Shown here piece by piece: positions 15,260-24,264 of a stretch of 31,940 nt of DNA (position 1 is the first letter of the stretch; each line of letters opens with the position of its first letter). Position numbers and translations under genes: made by a program. The DNA is from DQWO01 sp964478545 (lineage in GTDB: Bacteria; Desulfobacterota; Anaeroferrophillalia; Anaeroferrophillales; Anaeroferrophillaceae), in the NCBI GenBank assembly GCA_964478545.1, contig CAYZIS010000027.1:1-31940 (forward strand), in the 5' to 3' direction. The notes under the pieces were generated by a model. It searched no databases and was not told the DNA's origin. It was given only the letters and a program-made list of their open reading frames with translations.

Positions 15260-17152
15260 CTAATTCTTCAAGACAGCCATCAAATTCTGAATCCTGGCCT
15301 TGATTCCGGCGGAATCAAGGCCATATTTTTGCCGCAGCTGCGGCAGGCTGCCCTGCTCAATAAAATGGTCTGGCAGTCCATGAATGGATAATCTGGTTCC
15401 GGTCAAACTGTTATTGGCCTGGAATCCGGCTACCGCACTACCGAAGCCACCGAGGATGGAGTTTTCTTCAACGGTCAGGATAAAAGGCTGATTTTCTAGA
15501 CACTCCAGCAGCATTTTTTCGTCCATGGGTTTTATATAACGACAGTTAATCAGGGCAACGGGACGATCTGGGTGTTCTTGAGCCAATTCTTTAATCGCCT
15601 CCCAGGCAGGATAGACGCAAGAACCTACGGCCAGGACGACGCCGGCATTCCCCTCCTGCAACATTTCCCAGGAACCGATAGGCAGGCATTCCCACACCTG
15701 ATCCATTTCAACCCCCACTCCGCTACCCCGCGGATAACGAATGGCCACCGGGGCATTATGATGCAACGCGGTTTTGAGCAGATGCTGCAATTCATTTTCA
15801 TCTTTCGGGGCCATAATAGTAAGATTCGGCACCAAGTTCAAATAGGAAAGATCAAAAGCCCCATGATGTGTGGGTCCATCCTCACCCACCAGGCCACCAC
15901 GGTCAAGGCACAACGTAACCGGTAGATTTTGCAGGGCAATATCATGAATGACTTGATCATAGGCCCGCTGCATGAAGGTTGAATAAATGGCCACAAATGG
16001 CCGTAAACCCTGAGTTGCCATTCCCGCAGCCAGGGTAACACCATGCTGTTCGGCAATTCCTACATCAAAAACCCGCTCGGGAAAATCACGAGCCATGATT
16101 TCCATGCCGGTTCCGGCAGGCATGGCCGCCGTGATACCCACCACGCTCTCATCATCTCCCGCTAGTTTGGCCAGTGTCTGACCAAAGACAGTGGTATAGG
16201 ACATGGGGACGTTTTTCTTTTTTGCCACAACACCGGTGGCAACGTCAAAAGGACCAACACCGTGAAATTTACTCGGTTTCTGCTCGGCCGGCACATAACC
16301 CTTACCTTTTTTGGTAATCACATGAACCAGAATCGGACCATTAAGTTTTTTCAGGTTTTGGAATGTTTCTACCAGAGCATCAATTTTATGGCCGGGCAGC
16401 GGGCCGACATATTGAAAACCGATATCCTCAAACAAGGTACCCAAAGGTACCACAAACCCTTTAAAAGTTCCTTCAGCCCGTTTCACCATCTTAAAAAGAG
16501 GATCGCCTACTCCAGGGATGTTGGACAATACAGATTTCACATCATGTCGAAAACGATTAACCAGTTCCCCGGTCATCAGGCGGTTGAGATAACCGGATAA
16601 AGCACCAACATTATTGGAAATCGACATTTCGTTATCATTAAGAATCACAATCAAATCACGATCAAGACTACCTGCCTGATTGAGGGCTTCAAAAGCGATG
16701 CCGGCAGTCATGGAACCATCACCAATAATGGCAATGGACCGTCCTGGTTTACCTTGTAATTTCCGGGCCAGGGTCATTCCCAGAGCGGCGGAGATGGAAG
16801 TGCTGCTGTGACCAACCCCAAACGTATCATAAGGACTTTCTTTGCGTTTGGGAAAGCCGCTCAGGCCATCCATCTGTCGGAGGGTGGAAAACCGATCACG
16901 GCGGCCGGTGAGCAGTTTATGAGCATATGCCTGGTGACCTACATCCCAAACCAATAAATCATCGGGAGTCTGAAAGACGTAATGAAGTGCAAGAGTTAGT
17001 TCAACCACCCCAAGAGAGGAAGCCAGATGGCCACCATTACGGGCAACCGTATTAATAATTACCTCCCTCAGTTCTGTGGCCAGTTCCGGCAGCTGCTCAA
17101 CCGCCAGGTGACGTAAATCATCAGGATTATGTATTGTTTCTAAGATACTCAT
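15260..17152 (-). CDS. dxs: 1-deoxy-D-xylulose-5-phosphate synthase
   Basis: A 630-residue thiamine-diphosphate enzyme that condenses pyruvate and glyceraldehyde 3-phosphate, the first step of the MEP isoprenoid pathway. The N-terminal SSLGVVELTLALHYVF, the ThDP motif GDGSMTAGIAFEALN with the matching ILNDNEMSIS, the transketolase motif DRGGLVGEDGPTHHG and a normal C-terminal domain are present; length is as expected. The ATG at 17152 is preferred over the in-frame ATG at 17164 because GAGAGG lies 4-5 bases before it. The gene is last in the minus-strand block; ispG of the same pathway lies 6 kb upstream in the block. Confidence 0.96.
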   Translation of the reverse strand: MSILETIHNPDDLRHLAVEQLPELATELREVIINTVARNGGHLASSLGVVELTLALHYVFQTPDDLLVWDVGHQAYAHKLLTGRRDRFSTLRQMDGLSGFPKRKESPYDTFGVGHSSTSISAALGMTLARKLQGKPGRSIAIIGDGSMTAGIAFEALNQAGSLDRDLIVILNDNEMSISNNVGALSGYLNRLMTGELVNRFRHDVKSVLSNIPGVGDPLFKMVKRAEGTFKGFVVPLGTLFEDIGFQYVGPLPGHKIDALVETFQNLKKLNGPILVHVITKKGKGYVPAEQKPSKFHGVGPFDVATGVVAKKKNVPMSYTTVFGQTLAKLAGDDESVVGITAAMPAGTGMEIMARDFPERVFDVGIAEQHGVTLAAGMATQGLRPFVAIYSTFMQRAYDQVIHDIALQNLPVTLCLDRGGLVGEDGPTHHGAFDLSYLNLVPNLTIMAPKDENELQHLLKTALHHNAPVAIRYPRGSGVGVEMDQVWECLPIGSWEMLQEGNAGVVLAVGSCVYPAWEAIKELAQEHPDRPVALINCRYIKPMDEKMLLECLENQPFILTVEENSILGGFGSAVAGFQANNSLTGTRLSIHGLPDHFIEQGSLPQLRQKYGLDSAGIKARIQNLMAVLKN

Positions 17153-17252
17153 GTAACCTCTCATAGATGATGGCTGCGAAAAACCCCATCTTCACCTTAC
17201 ACTGCAACCGTCATCGTCGCAACATGCGCTAAAATCTGGATAAAAGGCTTTT

Positions 17253-18116
17253 TCAAACCAGATCATCCAGGGTAATCTTGTGTTTGTCAATGATCCGCCG
17301 CAATTTTAAAAGTGCTTTAGCCTCAATTTGACGAATACGTTCCCGGGTCAACTCAAGGGTTTGGCCAATTTCTTCCAGGGTCTGAGGATCATTGTTATAA
17401 AGGCCAAACCGATGGATAATAATGTATTTTTCTTTGGGAATCAGTTCATTTAGCCAGAGCAGTATGGTTTTAAGTCTGAGAATCCGATGCAAATGCTCCA
17501 TGGGATTAACGGCGTTGGTGTCGGCCAGCTGTTCTAACGAAATTGATGCATCTTCATTTTCGTCTGTTCTACCGCCGGGAGCTAAGTGAACCAACTGCTT
17601 AAATGAACCAAGAAACGAATTGATGGTTGAAAATTTATGGTCAAGGTAAGCGGAAACTTCTTCCAGGGTTGGTTCGCGATTATATTTTTTGATAAAATCA
17701 CGACAGCCCTTGACGTAAAGGTTCAATTCCTCCATCACATGAATGGGCAGGCGGACTACTTTACTCTGGTTGACTATAGCCCTCCGCATATATTGCCTGA
17801 TCCACCAAACCGCATAGGTTGAAAACCGGCAGTTTCGTGTAGGATCATAGCGTTCAACGGCTTTGATCAAACCAAGGTTACCTTCTTCCACCAGGTCCGG
17901 CACGGGCAAACCCCGGTTAATATATTTTTTAACCAGGTAAATCACCAGTCGCAGGTTTGCCTCAATCATTTTTCGCTTGGCTTCTTCATCACCCTCCTGG
18001 ACCCGCGTTGCAAGTTCCCGTTCCTCCGTTTGCGAGAGCAAAGGTATCGAACGCACATCTTGAAAATATCGTTGCAGAATTTCACTATCAGTAAAATTAT
18101 GCAAATTGTTTCTCAT
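17253..18116 (-). CDS. RpoS-like sigma-70 family factor
   Basis: A 287-residue group 2 sigma factor. Region 1.2 (DSEILQRYFQDVRSIPLLS), region 2 (NLRLVIYLVKKYINRGLPV, then DLVEEGNLGLIKAVERYD and FSTYAVWWIRQYMRRAI), region 3 and region 4 with the helix-turn-helix LTRERIRQIEAKALLKLRR are complete. The size and the position next to pcm fit RpoS (surE-pcm-nlpD-rpoS in gamma-proteobacteria, comparable clusters in Desulfuromonadales). It would direct stationary-phase or stress transcription. Sigma-32-type factors are an alternative of similar size, but the region 1.2 and 3 composition favours the RpoS/RpoD branch. The start overlaps the LOG-like gene by 20 bp. Confidence 0.85.
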   Translation of the reverse strand: MRNNLHNFTDSEILQRYFQDVRSIPLLSQTEERELATRVQEGDEEAKRKMIEANLRLVIYLVKKYINRGLPVPDLVEEGNLGLIKAVERYDPTRNCRFSTYAVWWIRQYMRRAIVNQSKVVRLPIHVMEELNLYVKGCRDFIKKYNREPTLEEVSAYLDHKFSTINSFLGSFKQLVHLAPGGRTDENEDASISLEQLADTNAVNPMEHLHRILRLKTILLWLNELIPKEKYIIIHRFGLYNNDPQTLEEIGQTLELTRERIRQIEAKALLKLRRIIDKHKITLDDLV

Positions 18117-18612
18117 CGATTCCAGACCTTTTCCCCAATTGTTTTAACAGGGCGCTGAATGCCACCTCAGGATTTACATAGCAATGTACTTTCGGAATAA
18201 AATGCCAATGCTGGCTGATGGCAACTAATGGTTTCCCCAACTTCATCGCAATGCTGATTTCTGCTTGGGTACCATAAGATCCCGGAAGTGCCACCACTCC
18301 GTCAGCCGAGTGGATAACAAGAAAATTTCTCAGGTGCCCAAGGTTCGTAACAATTTCATGGTCAATATAGCTGTTGGCCTGAAAGCGCTCAGCCCCGGGA
18401 ACAATGCCAATAGTTGTTCCACCAGCATCCTTGGCTCCCCGGGCAGCAGCTTTCATTATTCCGCCAAGCCCTCCACAAAGAAGAACATTGCCGGATTCCG
18501 CCACCAGTCTGCCGACATCAGCAGCTTGTGAATCCCATTTTGTTTCTGATGTCCCGGCACCTACAACGGCTATCTGCCAAGGATTATCATTCCTGTGCTC
18601 ATGTACTGCCAT
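18097..18612 (-). CDS. LOG/TIGR00725-type Rossmann nucleotide-binding protein
   Basis: A 171-residue protein of the lysine-decarboxylase-like (LOG) superfamily, TIGR00725 branch. It has the N-terminal AVVGAGTSE strand-turn, LLCGGLGGIMKAAARGAKDAGG, a VALPGSYGTQAE version of the PGGxGTxxE motif (one Gly changed to Ser), and a final GKPLV strand. LOG enzymes release free cytokinin-type bases from nucleoside monophosphates; TIGR00725 members have no proven role. The ATG at 18612 with GGTGGGG upstream is preferred over an in-frame TTG at 18633. The gene overlaps pcm by 14 bp and the sigma factor by 20 bp, so the three are co-transcribed. Confidence 0.82.
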   Translation of the reverse strand: MAVHEHRNDNPWQIAVVGAGTSETKWDSQAADVGRLVAESGNVLLCGGLGGIMKAAARGAKDAGGTTIGIVPGAERFQANSYIDHEIVTNLGHLRNFLVIHSADGVVALPGSYGTQAEISIAMKLGKPLVAISQHWHFIPKVHCYVNPEVAFSALLKQLGKRSGIDEKQFA

Positions 18613-19240
18613 ATTTCCCCACCAGTTTGACAAAATTGCAGGGAATCAACGGTTGGCGGCTATAGTTACCTTTACAATCACCGGTGATCTTGTAAAGTTT
18701 CTGCCCTTCTGTTTCCACCAGCGGGAGCAGCATTATGCCGCTGGGAGCCAACTGGGAAAGGAGAGGTTCAGGCGGACTTATCACCGCCGCGGAAATTACG
18801 ATGGCATCAAAAGGGGCTTCATCATTCCAGCCATAACTGCCATCGAATATTTTAATGATCACATTATTACAATTCTGCTGTTCAAGCCGTTTACGGGCCA
18901 TAATCGCCAGGGAACGATATTTTTCTATGGCAAATACACGCTCAGAAAGCCGACTCAGAAGGGCAGTTAGATAACCTGATCCCATGCCGATTTCCAGGAT
19001 CTTTTCATGGCCTTTTAATTTGAGTTGATTTAAAAGGTAGGCAACCACATAGGGTTGAGTCATGGTTTGTCCGGCACCAATGGGCAGGGAATGATTGCCA
19101 TATGCCTGTTCAGCCAGAGCTGAATCAAGAAAATAATGTCGAGGAACCTCAGACATTGCCGCAATAATTCGGGGATCGTTAATCCCCTGGGCAATCACAT
19201 GCTCCTCCACCATCTTTTTTCGCCAGCCAGTATAACGCAT
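18599..19240 (-). CDS. pcm: Protein-L-isoaspartate O-methyltransferase
   Basis: A 213-residue SAM-dependent methyltransferase that starts repair of isoaspartyl residues in aged proteins. The family signatures are all visible: VPRHYFLDSALAEQAYGNHSLPIGAGQTMTQP (with the substrate-binding Ser in GQT-type context), SAM motif I EIGMGSGYLTALL, and motif II/III around APFDAIVISAA. Length matches E. coli Pcm (208). It is the first gene of a tight pcm / LOG-like / sigma cluster with overlapping ends, in line with a stress or stationary-phase role. Confidence 0.93.
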   Translation of the reverse strand: MRYTGWRKKMVEEHVIAQGINDPRIIAAMSEVPRHYFLDSALAEQAYGNHSLPIGAGQTMTQPYVVAYLLNQLKLKGHEKILEIGMGSGYLTALLSRLSERVFAIEKYRSLAIMARKRLEQQNCNNVIIKIFDGSYGWNDEAPFDAIVISAAVISPPEPLLSQLAPSGIMLLPLVETEGQKLYKITGDCKGNYSRQPLIPCNFVKLVGKYGST

Positions 19241-19336
19241 AATGTATTGTTAGCAAAAAAAGGGGATTAAAAGCAACCTAAAACCGGTTGAATAGTCATA
19301 TTACAGCATAAAGCAAGCAGAGATTATTGAAAATCA

Positions 19337-20263
19337 TCAGAAGTTTGCTTCAATAAATTTTTCCGCCTGAACCGCAGCGACGGCACCATCAGCTACCGCC
19401 GTGACAATCTGACGCAGGGGTTTCTGACGGACATCACCGGCGACAAACAAACCGGGACAATCAGTAAGGGTGTCCTCGCCCGCAGGGATAAATCCTCGAT
19501 CATCCATTGGCGTCAATCCTTCAAGCAATTCAGATTTTCCCCGCATGCCAACATAAATAAAGACACCTGAGACAGCAAGTAATCGCTCTTCTCCTGTCTT
19601 TACCTGTTTAATTTCAACGCCCTTGACCTCTGAATCCCCAACAATTCTTAACGGCACGTGATTAAGGACAAACTCTATTTTCTCATTGGCAAAAGCCCGT
19701 TCCTGAATTATTTTTTCAGCCCGCAGGGCGTCACGCCGATGAATAATATAGACCTTACGGGCAAATCTGGTCAGGAACAGGGATTCTTCAATGGCAGCAT
19801 TGCCACCACCAATAACGGCAATATCCAGGTCACGGTAAAAGGCACCATCACAGGTAGCGCAATAGGATACCCCGGCCCCCTTCAACTCTTGTTCCCCGGG
19901 TATTCCCAGCGTCGCCCATTGGGTCCCCGTGGCTACAATAACAGTTTTGGCGGATATCTGTCCATCTGAAGACAGGATTATCTCAAATCCGGGATTTTTG
20001 GAAATAATCCTGGTTGCCTGCTGAAATTGACGAACCTCAAGACCGAACTTTTTGGCCTGCACCTCAAATAATGGCCCCATACTGGAACCGGCAAGCGGTT
20101 CCGTAAAACCAGGATAATTCTCCACCAGTTCGGTTGAGGAAATCTGGCCTCCCATCATCATTCCTTCCAGCAAAACAGTATTTAATCGCGCTCGTGAGGC
20201 ATACAGCCCGGCAGTAAGACCGGCAGGTCCCCCACCAATAATAACAACATCATAATCAAACAT
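19337..20263 (-). CDS. trxB: Thioredoxin-disulfide reductase
   Basis: A 308-residue low-molecular-weight thioredoxin reductase. The FAD motif GGGPAG (residues 10-15), redox-active CATC (135-138) in SYCATCDGAFYRD, the NAD(P)H motif GGGNAA (152-157), a HRRDALRA segment consistent with NADPH preference, and the C-terminal FAD motif GLFVAGDVRQKPLRQIVTA are present. It transfers electrons from NADPH to thioredoxin in the cytoplasm. A strong GGAGG sits before the ATG. It lies 53 bp after the lipoprotein gene and 96 bp before pcm. Confidence 0.95.
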   Translation of the reverse strand: MFDYDVVIIGGGPAGLTAGLYASRARLNTVLLEGMMMGGQISSTELVENYPGFTEPLAGSSMGPLFEVQAKKFGLEVRQFQQATRIISKNPGFEIILSSDGQISAKTVIVATGTQWATLGIPGEQELKGAGVSYCATCDGAFYRDLDIAVIGGGNAAIEESLFLTRFARKVYIIHRRDALRAEKIIQERAFANEKIEFVLNHVPLRIVGDSEVKGVEIKQVKTGEERLLAVSGVFIYVGMRGKSELLEGLTPMDDRGFIPAGEDTLTDCPGLFVAGDVRQKPLRQIVTAVADGAVAAVQAEKFIEANF

Positions 20264-20316
20264 GTATCCAGACCTCCTTCATAAAATTTGTTCCCAACTC
20301 ATAAATACCACAACTA

Positions 20317-21135
20317 TCACGGGATTAAAAAATTATGGCAGTCAACTTCCTTTAATCTAAAGTTTTTCTGTTGGTAAGTAAAAATTTTTTCTTTGAGTTC
20401 ATGATTCAGCCGGGGACTTTCAAATCGAAGCTCCAGCTTTGCTGCCGGACAAAGAATTTCCAACCTTTGGGGAAAAGTTCCACCTTCCTCAGTAGTAACA
20501 AAATCTTCATAAGTCACATGCCATTCAGTACCGTCAGAAAACCGGATAATCTTTCCGGCTGGCATGGTACCGTCTTCAACAACCAGGTATTGAGTATGAG
20601 TAACCGGCAGATTAGCCAGTTCAGGATCAGTTACGTTTTCAGTTTTCATGAGCATGGGCGGTGGTTTGGAAAGCAACCGCAGCCAGGAAGCCATTAATTC
20701 AATGTATGTCCACCACTTATTATGCTGATCACATGAACCAGTTGGTATTCCCATCCCCAGATCACCATGATAGGTAATCTGACCTTTACTATCTGAAAGC
20801 CAGAACTCACGGTCGACAATCAACAACTGCCAGGCTACGGTATACCATGGAGTCAACCATTGGACTTTCAACAAACCGGGGGATTTGGCGCTAAAACGGA
20901 TGCGCTGGGAATTTTTCTGCCCATCACGGGCTTCCAGTTTAATCACTCCCCGGGCATCAATGGTTTCAACATCGACCAGCTTATCCCAGGCAGCAGCCAG
21001 GATATCAGGACGGACATACCCCTCCGGCATAATTTTAACTGGATGACCAGCGCAACCATATATACCCAGCACCAGTATTACCAACAAACTTATCAGCCGG
21101 TAATTAACGGCGATGAAATCTTTTTTCCATCTCAT
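20317..21135 (-). CDS. Putative lipoprotein, LolB/DUF4292-like fold
   Basis: A 272-residue protein with a lipoprotein signal: basic N-terminus, hydrophobic segment at about residues 14-25 and the lipobox-like LGIYGC with Cys at 28. The mature part (WDKLVDVETIDARGVIKLEARDG, RFSAKSPGLLKVQWLTPW, REFWLSDSKGQITYHGD) shows the strand pattern of LolB-like or DUF4292-type outer-membrane lipoproteins, which bind lipid or lipoproteins. The assignment is by pattern, not a clear signature. It overlaps the end of mutL by 32 bp in a different frame. Confidence 0.68.
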   Translation of the reverse strand: MRWKKDFIAVNYRLISLLVILVLGIYGCAGHPVKIMPEGYVRPDILAAAWDKLVDVETIDARGVIKLEARDGQKNSQRIRFSAKSPGLLKVQWLTPWYTVAWQLLIVDREFWLSDSKGQITYHGDLGMGIPTGSCDQHNKWWTYIELMASWLRLLSKPPPMLMKTENVTDPELANLPVTHTQYLVVEDGTMPAGKIIRFSDGTEWHVTYEDFVTTEEGGTFPQRLEILCPAAKLELRFESPRLNHELKEKIFTYQQKNFRLKEVDCHNFLIP

Positions 21136-22933
21136 ATCGGCTCATAGTGAAATAAAGGGGCCGCCCGTGGGGGCAGGTTTGACCAACATTCACCGTGTCA
21201 AGTTTCATTAGCAACAACTCAATTTCTTCACGACTCAGTGCATCACTGGCTTTTATTGCCAGGCGGCAGGCCATTCCGGCTGCCAGTTCATCAATCAAAG
21301 GCAGATTCTTTATCGACTGATTACTACTTTGAAGCAGATCACTGATCACCTCCTGGAAGAGTTGCCGTGGATCATAATCTTTTGCCAGAACAGGAATCCC
21401 GCTCAAAACAACTGCATAATTGCCAAAAGGAGCCAGAGTGAAACCCAGTTGATTCAGAATTTCACTACTTTCACCCACCACCGCCAATTCATCAGGGGAC
21501 AAATCCATACTTATCGGCAGCAACAATTCCTGGGAACCATTGATAGTGCCCATTTGCTGTTGCAACTGATCATATAAAATTCGCTCATGGGCGGCATGCT
21601 GGTCAATCATATATAACGCATCACCATGCCTCAACACCAGATAACTTTTCCATACCTGACCAATAATCTCCATAGTGGAAAAAAAACTTTTTCCCCTTGC
21701 CATGCTATTATCGGCTTCAAATAAATACTGCTCCGCTTGTTCATGGACTGATCCAAAGGTATCGCTATCAGCTGGCGTCCTTAACCCGGGATGCCAGGCT
21801 GGCAACATATCAGGTTGATAATCATCTGGGTTTTCAACCCCGGACGCAGAAGCAGCTCTTCCATAATCCGAGGATGGTGGAATGAAAGCAGCAAAGGGGT
21901 CATTTCCTGTTGTCCCGGTAGTTTTCAAACCGGGATATCCACTGAGAGCTTCCAGAATGGACTGCCTGATCAGGGAAAATATCTGCCCTGATTTAGCGAA
22001 TTTAACCTCTTCCTTGGCCGGATGGACATTCATATCTACCAGGGAGGGATCAATAGTCAAGAATAAGACACTGACCGGATAGCGCCTTTTTTCCATCAGC
22101 CCCTGATAGGCTTTAAGCACCGCTGAAGTCATCACCTGATCTTTGACCATGCGGTTGTTGACAAAAAGGTAGATCGAACGTCGGTTGGATCGGTGCAATA
22201 TTGGTGGAGAAGTGAAGCCGGCCAGCACACCGGCGGTTGAATTCCCCCCGGAAACCGGCAGTAATTCTTCACCGGTCTCACGGCCAAGGACTTCCATTAA
22301 CCGGTGGCGCAAGTCACTGCCGGCTGTACGTTTAAAAACAGATTTTTGATTATGGCTCAGGGTAAAGCTGCAATGTGGATGAACCAGTGAAAACCGATTC
22401 AGGCAATCAAGAATAGCACCACGTTCAGTACCGGTGGTTTTGAGAAACTTTCGCCGGGCAGGAATATTATAAAATAAATCCCGGACACTGACCCTGGTCC
22501 CAACCGGGGCGCCAGTGGTGTCAACCTGAAGAGGATGGTCATCATTCATGGTGATACAAACCGCTTCATGAACCATTTGGGTTCTGGTTTCAAGAATAAA
22601 GCGGGAAACTGCGGCAATACTTGGCAGGGCTTCACCACGAAAACCAAAGGTCTTCAGGGCAAAAAGGTCTTCTTCACTGACTATTTTACTGGTAGCATGC
22701 CGCTCCAGAGCAAGCAGGGCATCATCTTTTCCCAGACCACAACCGTTGTCAATAACTTCAATCAGTTGTTTTCCGCCATCCTCGACGAAAACGGTTATCT
22801 GATCGGCTCCGGCATCCAACGCATTTTCAACCAGTTCCTTGACCACCGAAGCCGGGCGTTCGACCACCTCACCGGCGGCAATCTTATTGTGAACCTGGGG
22901 GGGGAGTATATGAATGCAGTTTTCAGATTTCAC
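21104..22933 (-). CDS. mutL: DNA mismatch repair protein MutL
   Basis: A 609-residue MutL starting with GTG. The GHKL ATPase motifs are complete: KIAAGEVVERPASVVKELVENALDAGA, IDNGCG, ATSKI, TFGFRGEALPSIAAVS. The C-terminal dimerisation domain carries DQHAAHERILYD, a form of the MutL endonuclease motif DQHA-x2-E-x4-E in which the last Glu is Asp, and the accompanying TCPHGRP motif. This suggests a nicking MutL like that of bacteria without MutH, unlike E. coli MutL. It overlaps the DUF1232 gene by 4 bp (GTGA). mutS is not in the window. Confidence 0.95.
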   Translation of the reverse strand: MKSENCIHILPPQVHNKIAAGEVVERPASVVKELVENALDAGADQITVFVEDGGKQLIEVIDNGCGLGKDDALLALERHATSKIVSEEDLFALKTFGFRGEALPSIAAVSRFILETRTQMVHEAVCITMNDDHPLQVDTTGAPVGTRVSVRDLFYNIPARRKFLKTTGTERGAILDCLNRFSLVHPHCSFTLSHNQKSVFKRTAGSDLRHRLMEVLGRETGEELLPVSGGNSTAGVLAGFTSPPILHRSNRRSIYLFVNNRMVKDQVMTSAVLKAYQGLMEKRRYPVSVLFLTIDPSLVDMNVHPAKEEVKFAKSGQIFSLIRQSILEALSGYPGLKTTGTTGNDPFAAFIPPSSDYGRAASASGVENPDDYQPDMLPAWHPGLRTPADSDTFGSVHEQAEQYLFEADNSMARGKSFFSTMEIIGQVWKSYLVLRHGDALYMIDQHAAHERILYDQLQQQMGTINGSQELLLPISMDLSPDELAVVGESSEILNQLGFTLAPFGNYAVVLSGIPVLAKDYDPRQLFQEVISDLLQSSNQSIKNLPLIDELAAGMACRLAIKASDALSREEIELLLMKLDTVNVGQTCPHGRPLYFTMSRYEMEKRFHRR

Positions 22934-23214
22934 CAGCCAACCTTTTGTTGATGCTCACGTAAAACTTCTGCCGGCACCAGGTGCAGGAATAAACGAAATG
23001 CCAGAAATAAAATCAGGATATCATCTATTCCACCAATAAGCGGGATCATGAAATCCGGAATTAAATCATAGGGCAGCAACAGATAGAATACAGCACCAAG
23101 GGGAATCATTTTCAGGTGCGCAGGTACCCGACGATCTAAAAACAGCCCCCAGCAAATTCTGGCAAGCTGTGGCAGGCGGCGGAGTATGGCATTAGTGTGA
23201 TAATTCGGCGGCAA
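22930..23214 (-). CDS. DUF1232 (YkvA-type) small membrane protein
   Basis: A 94-residue protein with the DUF1232 core: HLKMIPLGAVFYLLLPYDLIPDFMIPLIGGIDDILILFLAFRLF, with the diagnostic P-x-D-L-I-P-D and D-D motifs and one or two membrane-associated helices. The function is not known. The only in-frame start is a TTG at 23214, which lies inside the end of ispG (23-bp overlap); the stop overlaps the mutL GTG. The tight packing suggests translational coupling with both neighbours. Confidence 0.85.
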   Translation of the reverse strand: MPPNYHTNAILRRLPQLARICWGLFLDRRVPAHLKMIPLGAVFYLLLPYDLIPDFMIPLIGGIDDILILFLAFRLFLHLVPAEVLREHQQKVGW

Positions 23215-24259
23215 GTTTTTCTACCTCTTCCACCAGTTCATCAAGCAGTTTATCTTCAGGAACTTTCCGTACTATCTCTCCATGTCGAAACAACAATCCA
23301 TTGCCCCGACCACCGGCAATACCAACATCGGCTGTTCTTGATTCACCTGGTCCATTGACAACACAACCCATTACCGCAACCTTGATCGGCTGACGAATAT
23401 GCTGCAACCGCTTTTCCACCGCCGTGGCAAGATCGATAAGATTTATTTCAGTCCGGCCACAGGTGGGGCAAGAAATCAATTCAATGCCTCTTTGTCGCAA
23501 TCCCAGACTCTGAAGTATCTGATAGGCAACAAAGATCTCTTGAACCGGATCAGCCGTTAATGAAACCCTCAAGGTATCCCCTAATCCAAGATACAATAAA
23601 ATACCGATGCCCACAGCTGACTTTATGGCTCCCCGTGTTGGAGTTCCAGCTTCAGTAATGCCAATATGGAAAGGATAATCAACCTCTTCAGCCAACAAAC
23701 GATAAGCATCTATAGTATCTGTCACATTGGACGATTTCAAGGAAATCTTGATCAGATTGAACTGTTGATCTTCCAGCAGGTGAATATGTCGCAACGCACT
23801 ATCCACCATCGCCCTGGGAGTATGGCCAAAACGATCGACCAGATCTTTTTCCAATGAACCGGCATTTACTCCGATACGGATGGGAACACCCCGATCACGA
23901 CAGGCATGCACCACTTCCCTGACCCGCTGGTCTGAACCGATGTTGCCGGGATTAAGCCGTAAAGCGTCAATACCCTGATTGACTGCTTCAATGGCCAGTT
24001 GGTGTTGAAAATGGATATCGGCTATCAAAGGAACAGAAATAGCGGATTTTATTTCTCTGAGTGCTTTCGCTGCTACCATATCCGGCACAGCCAACCGCAC
24101 AAGTTCACATCCGGCTTTGGTCAATGCATGAATCTGGGATACGGTAGCATTGACATCCCTCGTATCAGTATTGGTCATGGACTGAACCGAAACGGGCGCA
24201 TCGCCACCAATCGGCAATTGACCAATCATTATTTTTCTACTCTGTCGTCTCTTAATCAT
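23192..24259 (-). CDS. ispG: 4-hydroxy-3-methylbut-2-enyl diphosphate synthase (IspG)
   Basis: A 355-residue [4Fe-4S] enzyme of the MEP pathway that reduces methylerythritol cyclodiphosphate to HMBPP. The N-terminal GGDAPVSVQSMTNTDTRDV is the family signature, and the cluster cysteines are visible in SCPTCGR and MGCVVNGPGE near the C-terminus. Length fits the bacterial form. It depends on reduced flavodoxin or ferredoxin, and on Fe-S assembly, which fits the cysteine desulfurase in the same block. The gene starts 5 bp after tlyA ends. Confidence 0.96.
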   Translation of the reverse strand: MIKRRQSRKIMIGQLPIGGDAPVSVQSMTNTDTRDVNATVSQIHALTKAGCELVRLAVPDMVAAKALREIKSAISVPLIADIHFQHQLAIEAVNQGIDALRLNPGNIGSDQRVREVVHACRDRGVPIRIGVNAGSLEKDLVDRFGHTPRAMVDSALRHIHLLEDQQFNLIKISLKSSNVTDTIDAYRLLAEEVDYPFHIGITEAGTPTRGAIKSAVGIGILLYLGLGDTLRVSLTADPVQEIFVAYQILQSLGLRQRGIELISCPTCGRTEINLIDLATAVEKRLQHIRQPIKVAVMGCVVNGPGESRTADVGIAGGRGNGLLFRHGEIVRKVPEDKLLDELVEEVEKLAAELSH

Positions 24260-24264
24260 ATATA

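Noticed and set aside
15296..15320. Hairpin CTTGATTCC/GGAATCAAG as a dxs terminator
   Set aside because: It lies inside the dxs coding sequence, before the stop codon in the reading direction, so it is most likely coding.
15155..15391. Plus-strand ORF overlapping the end of dxs
   Set aside because: It lies mostly antisense to a certain gene and has no ribosome-binding site or recognisable sequence.
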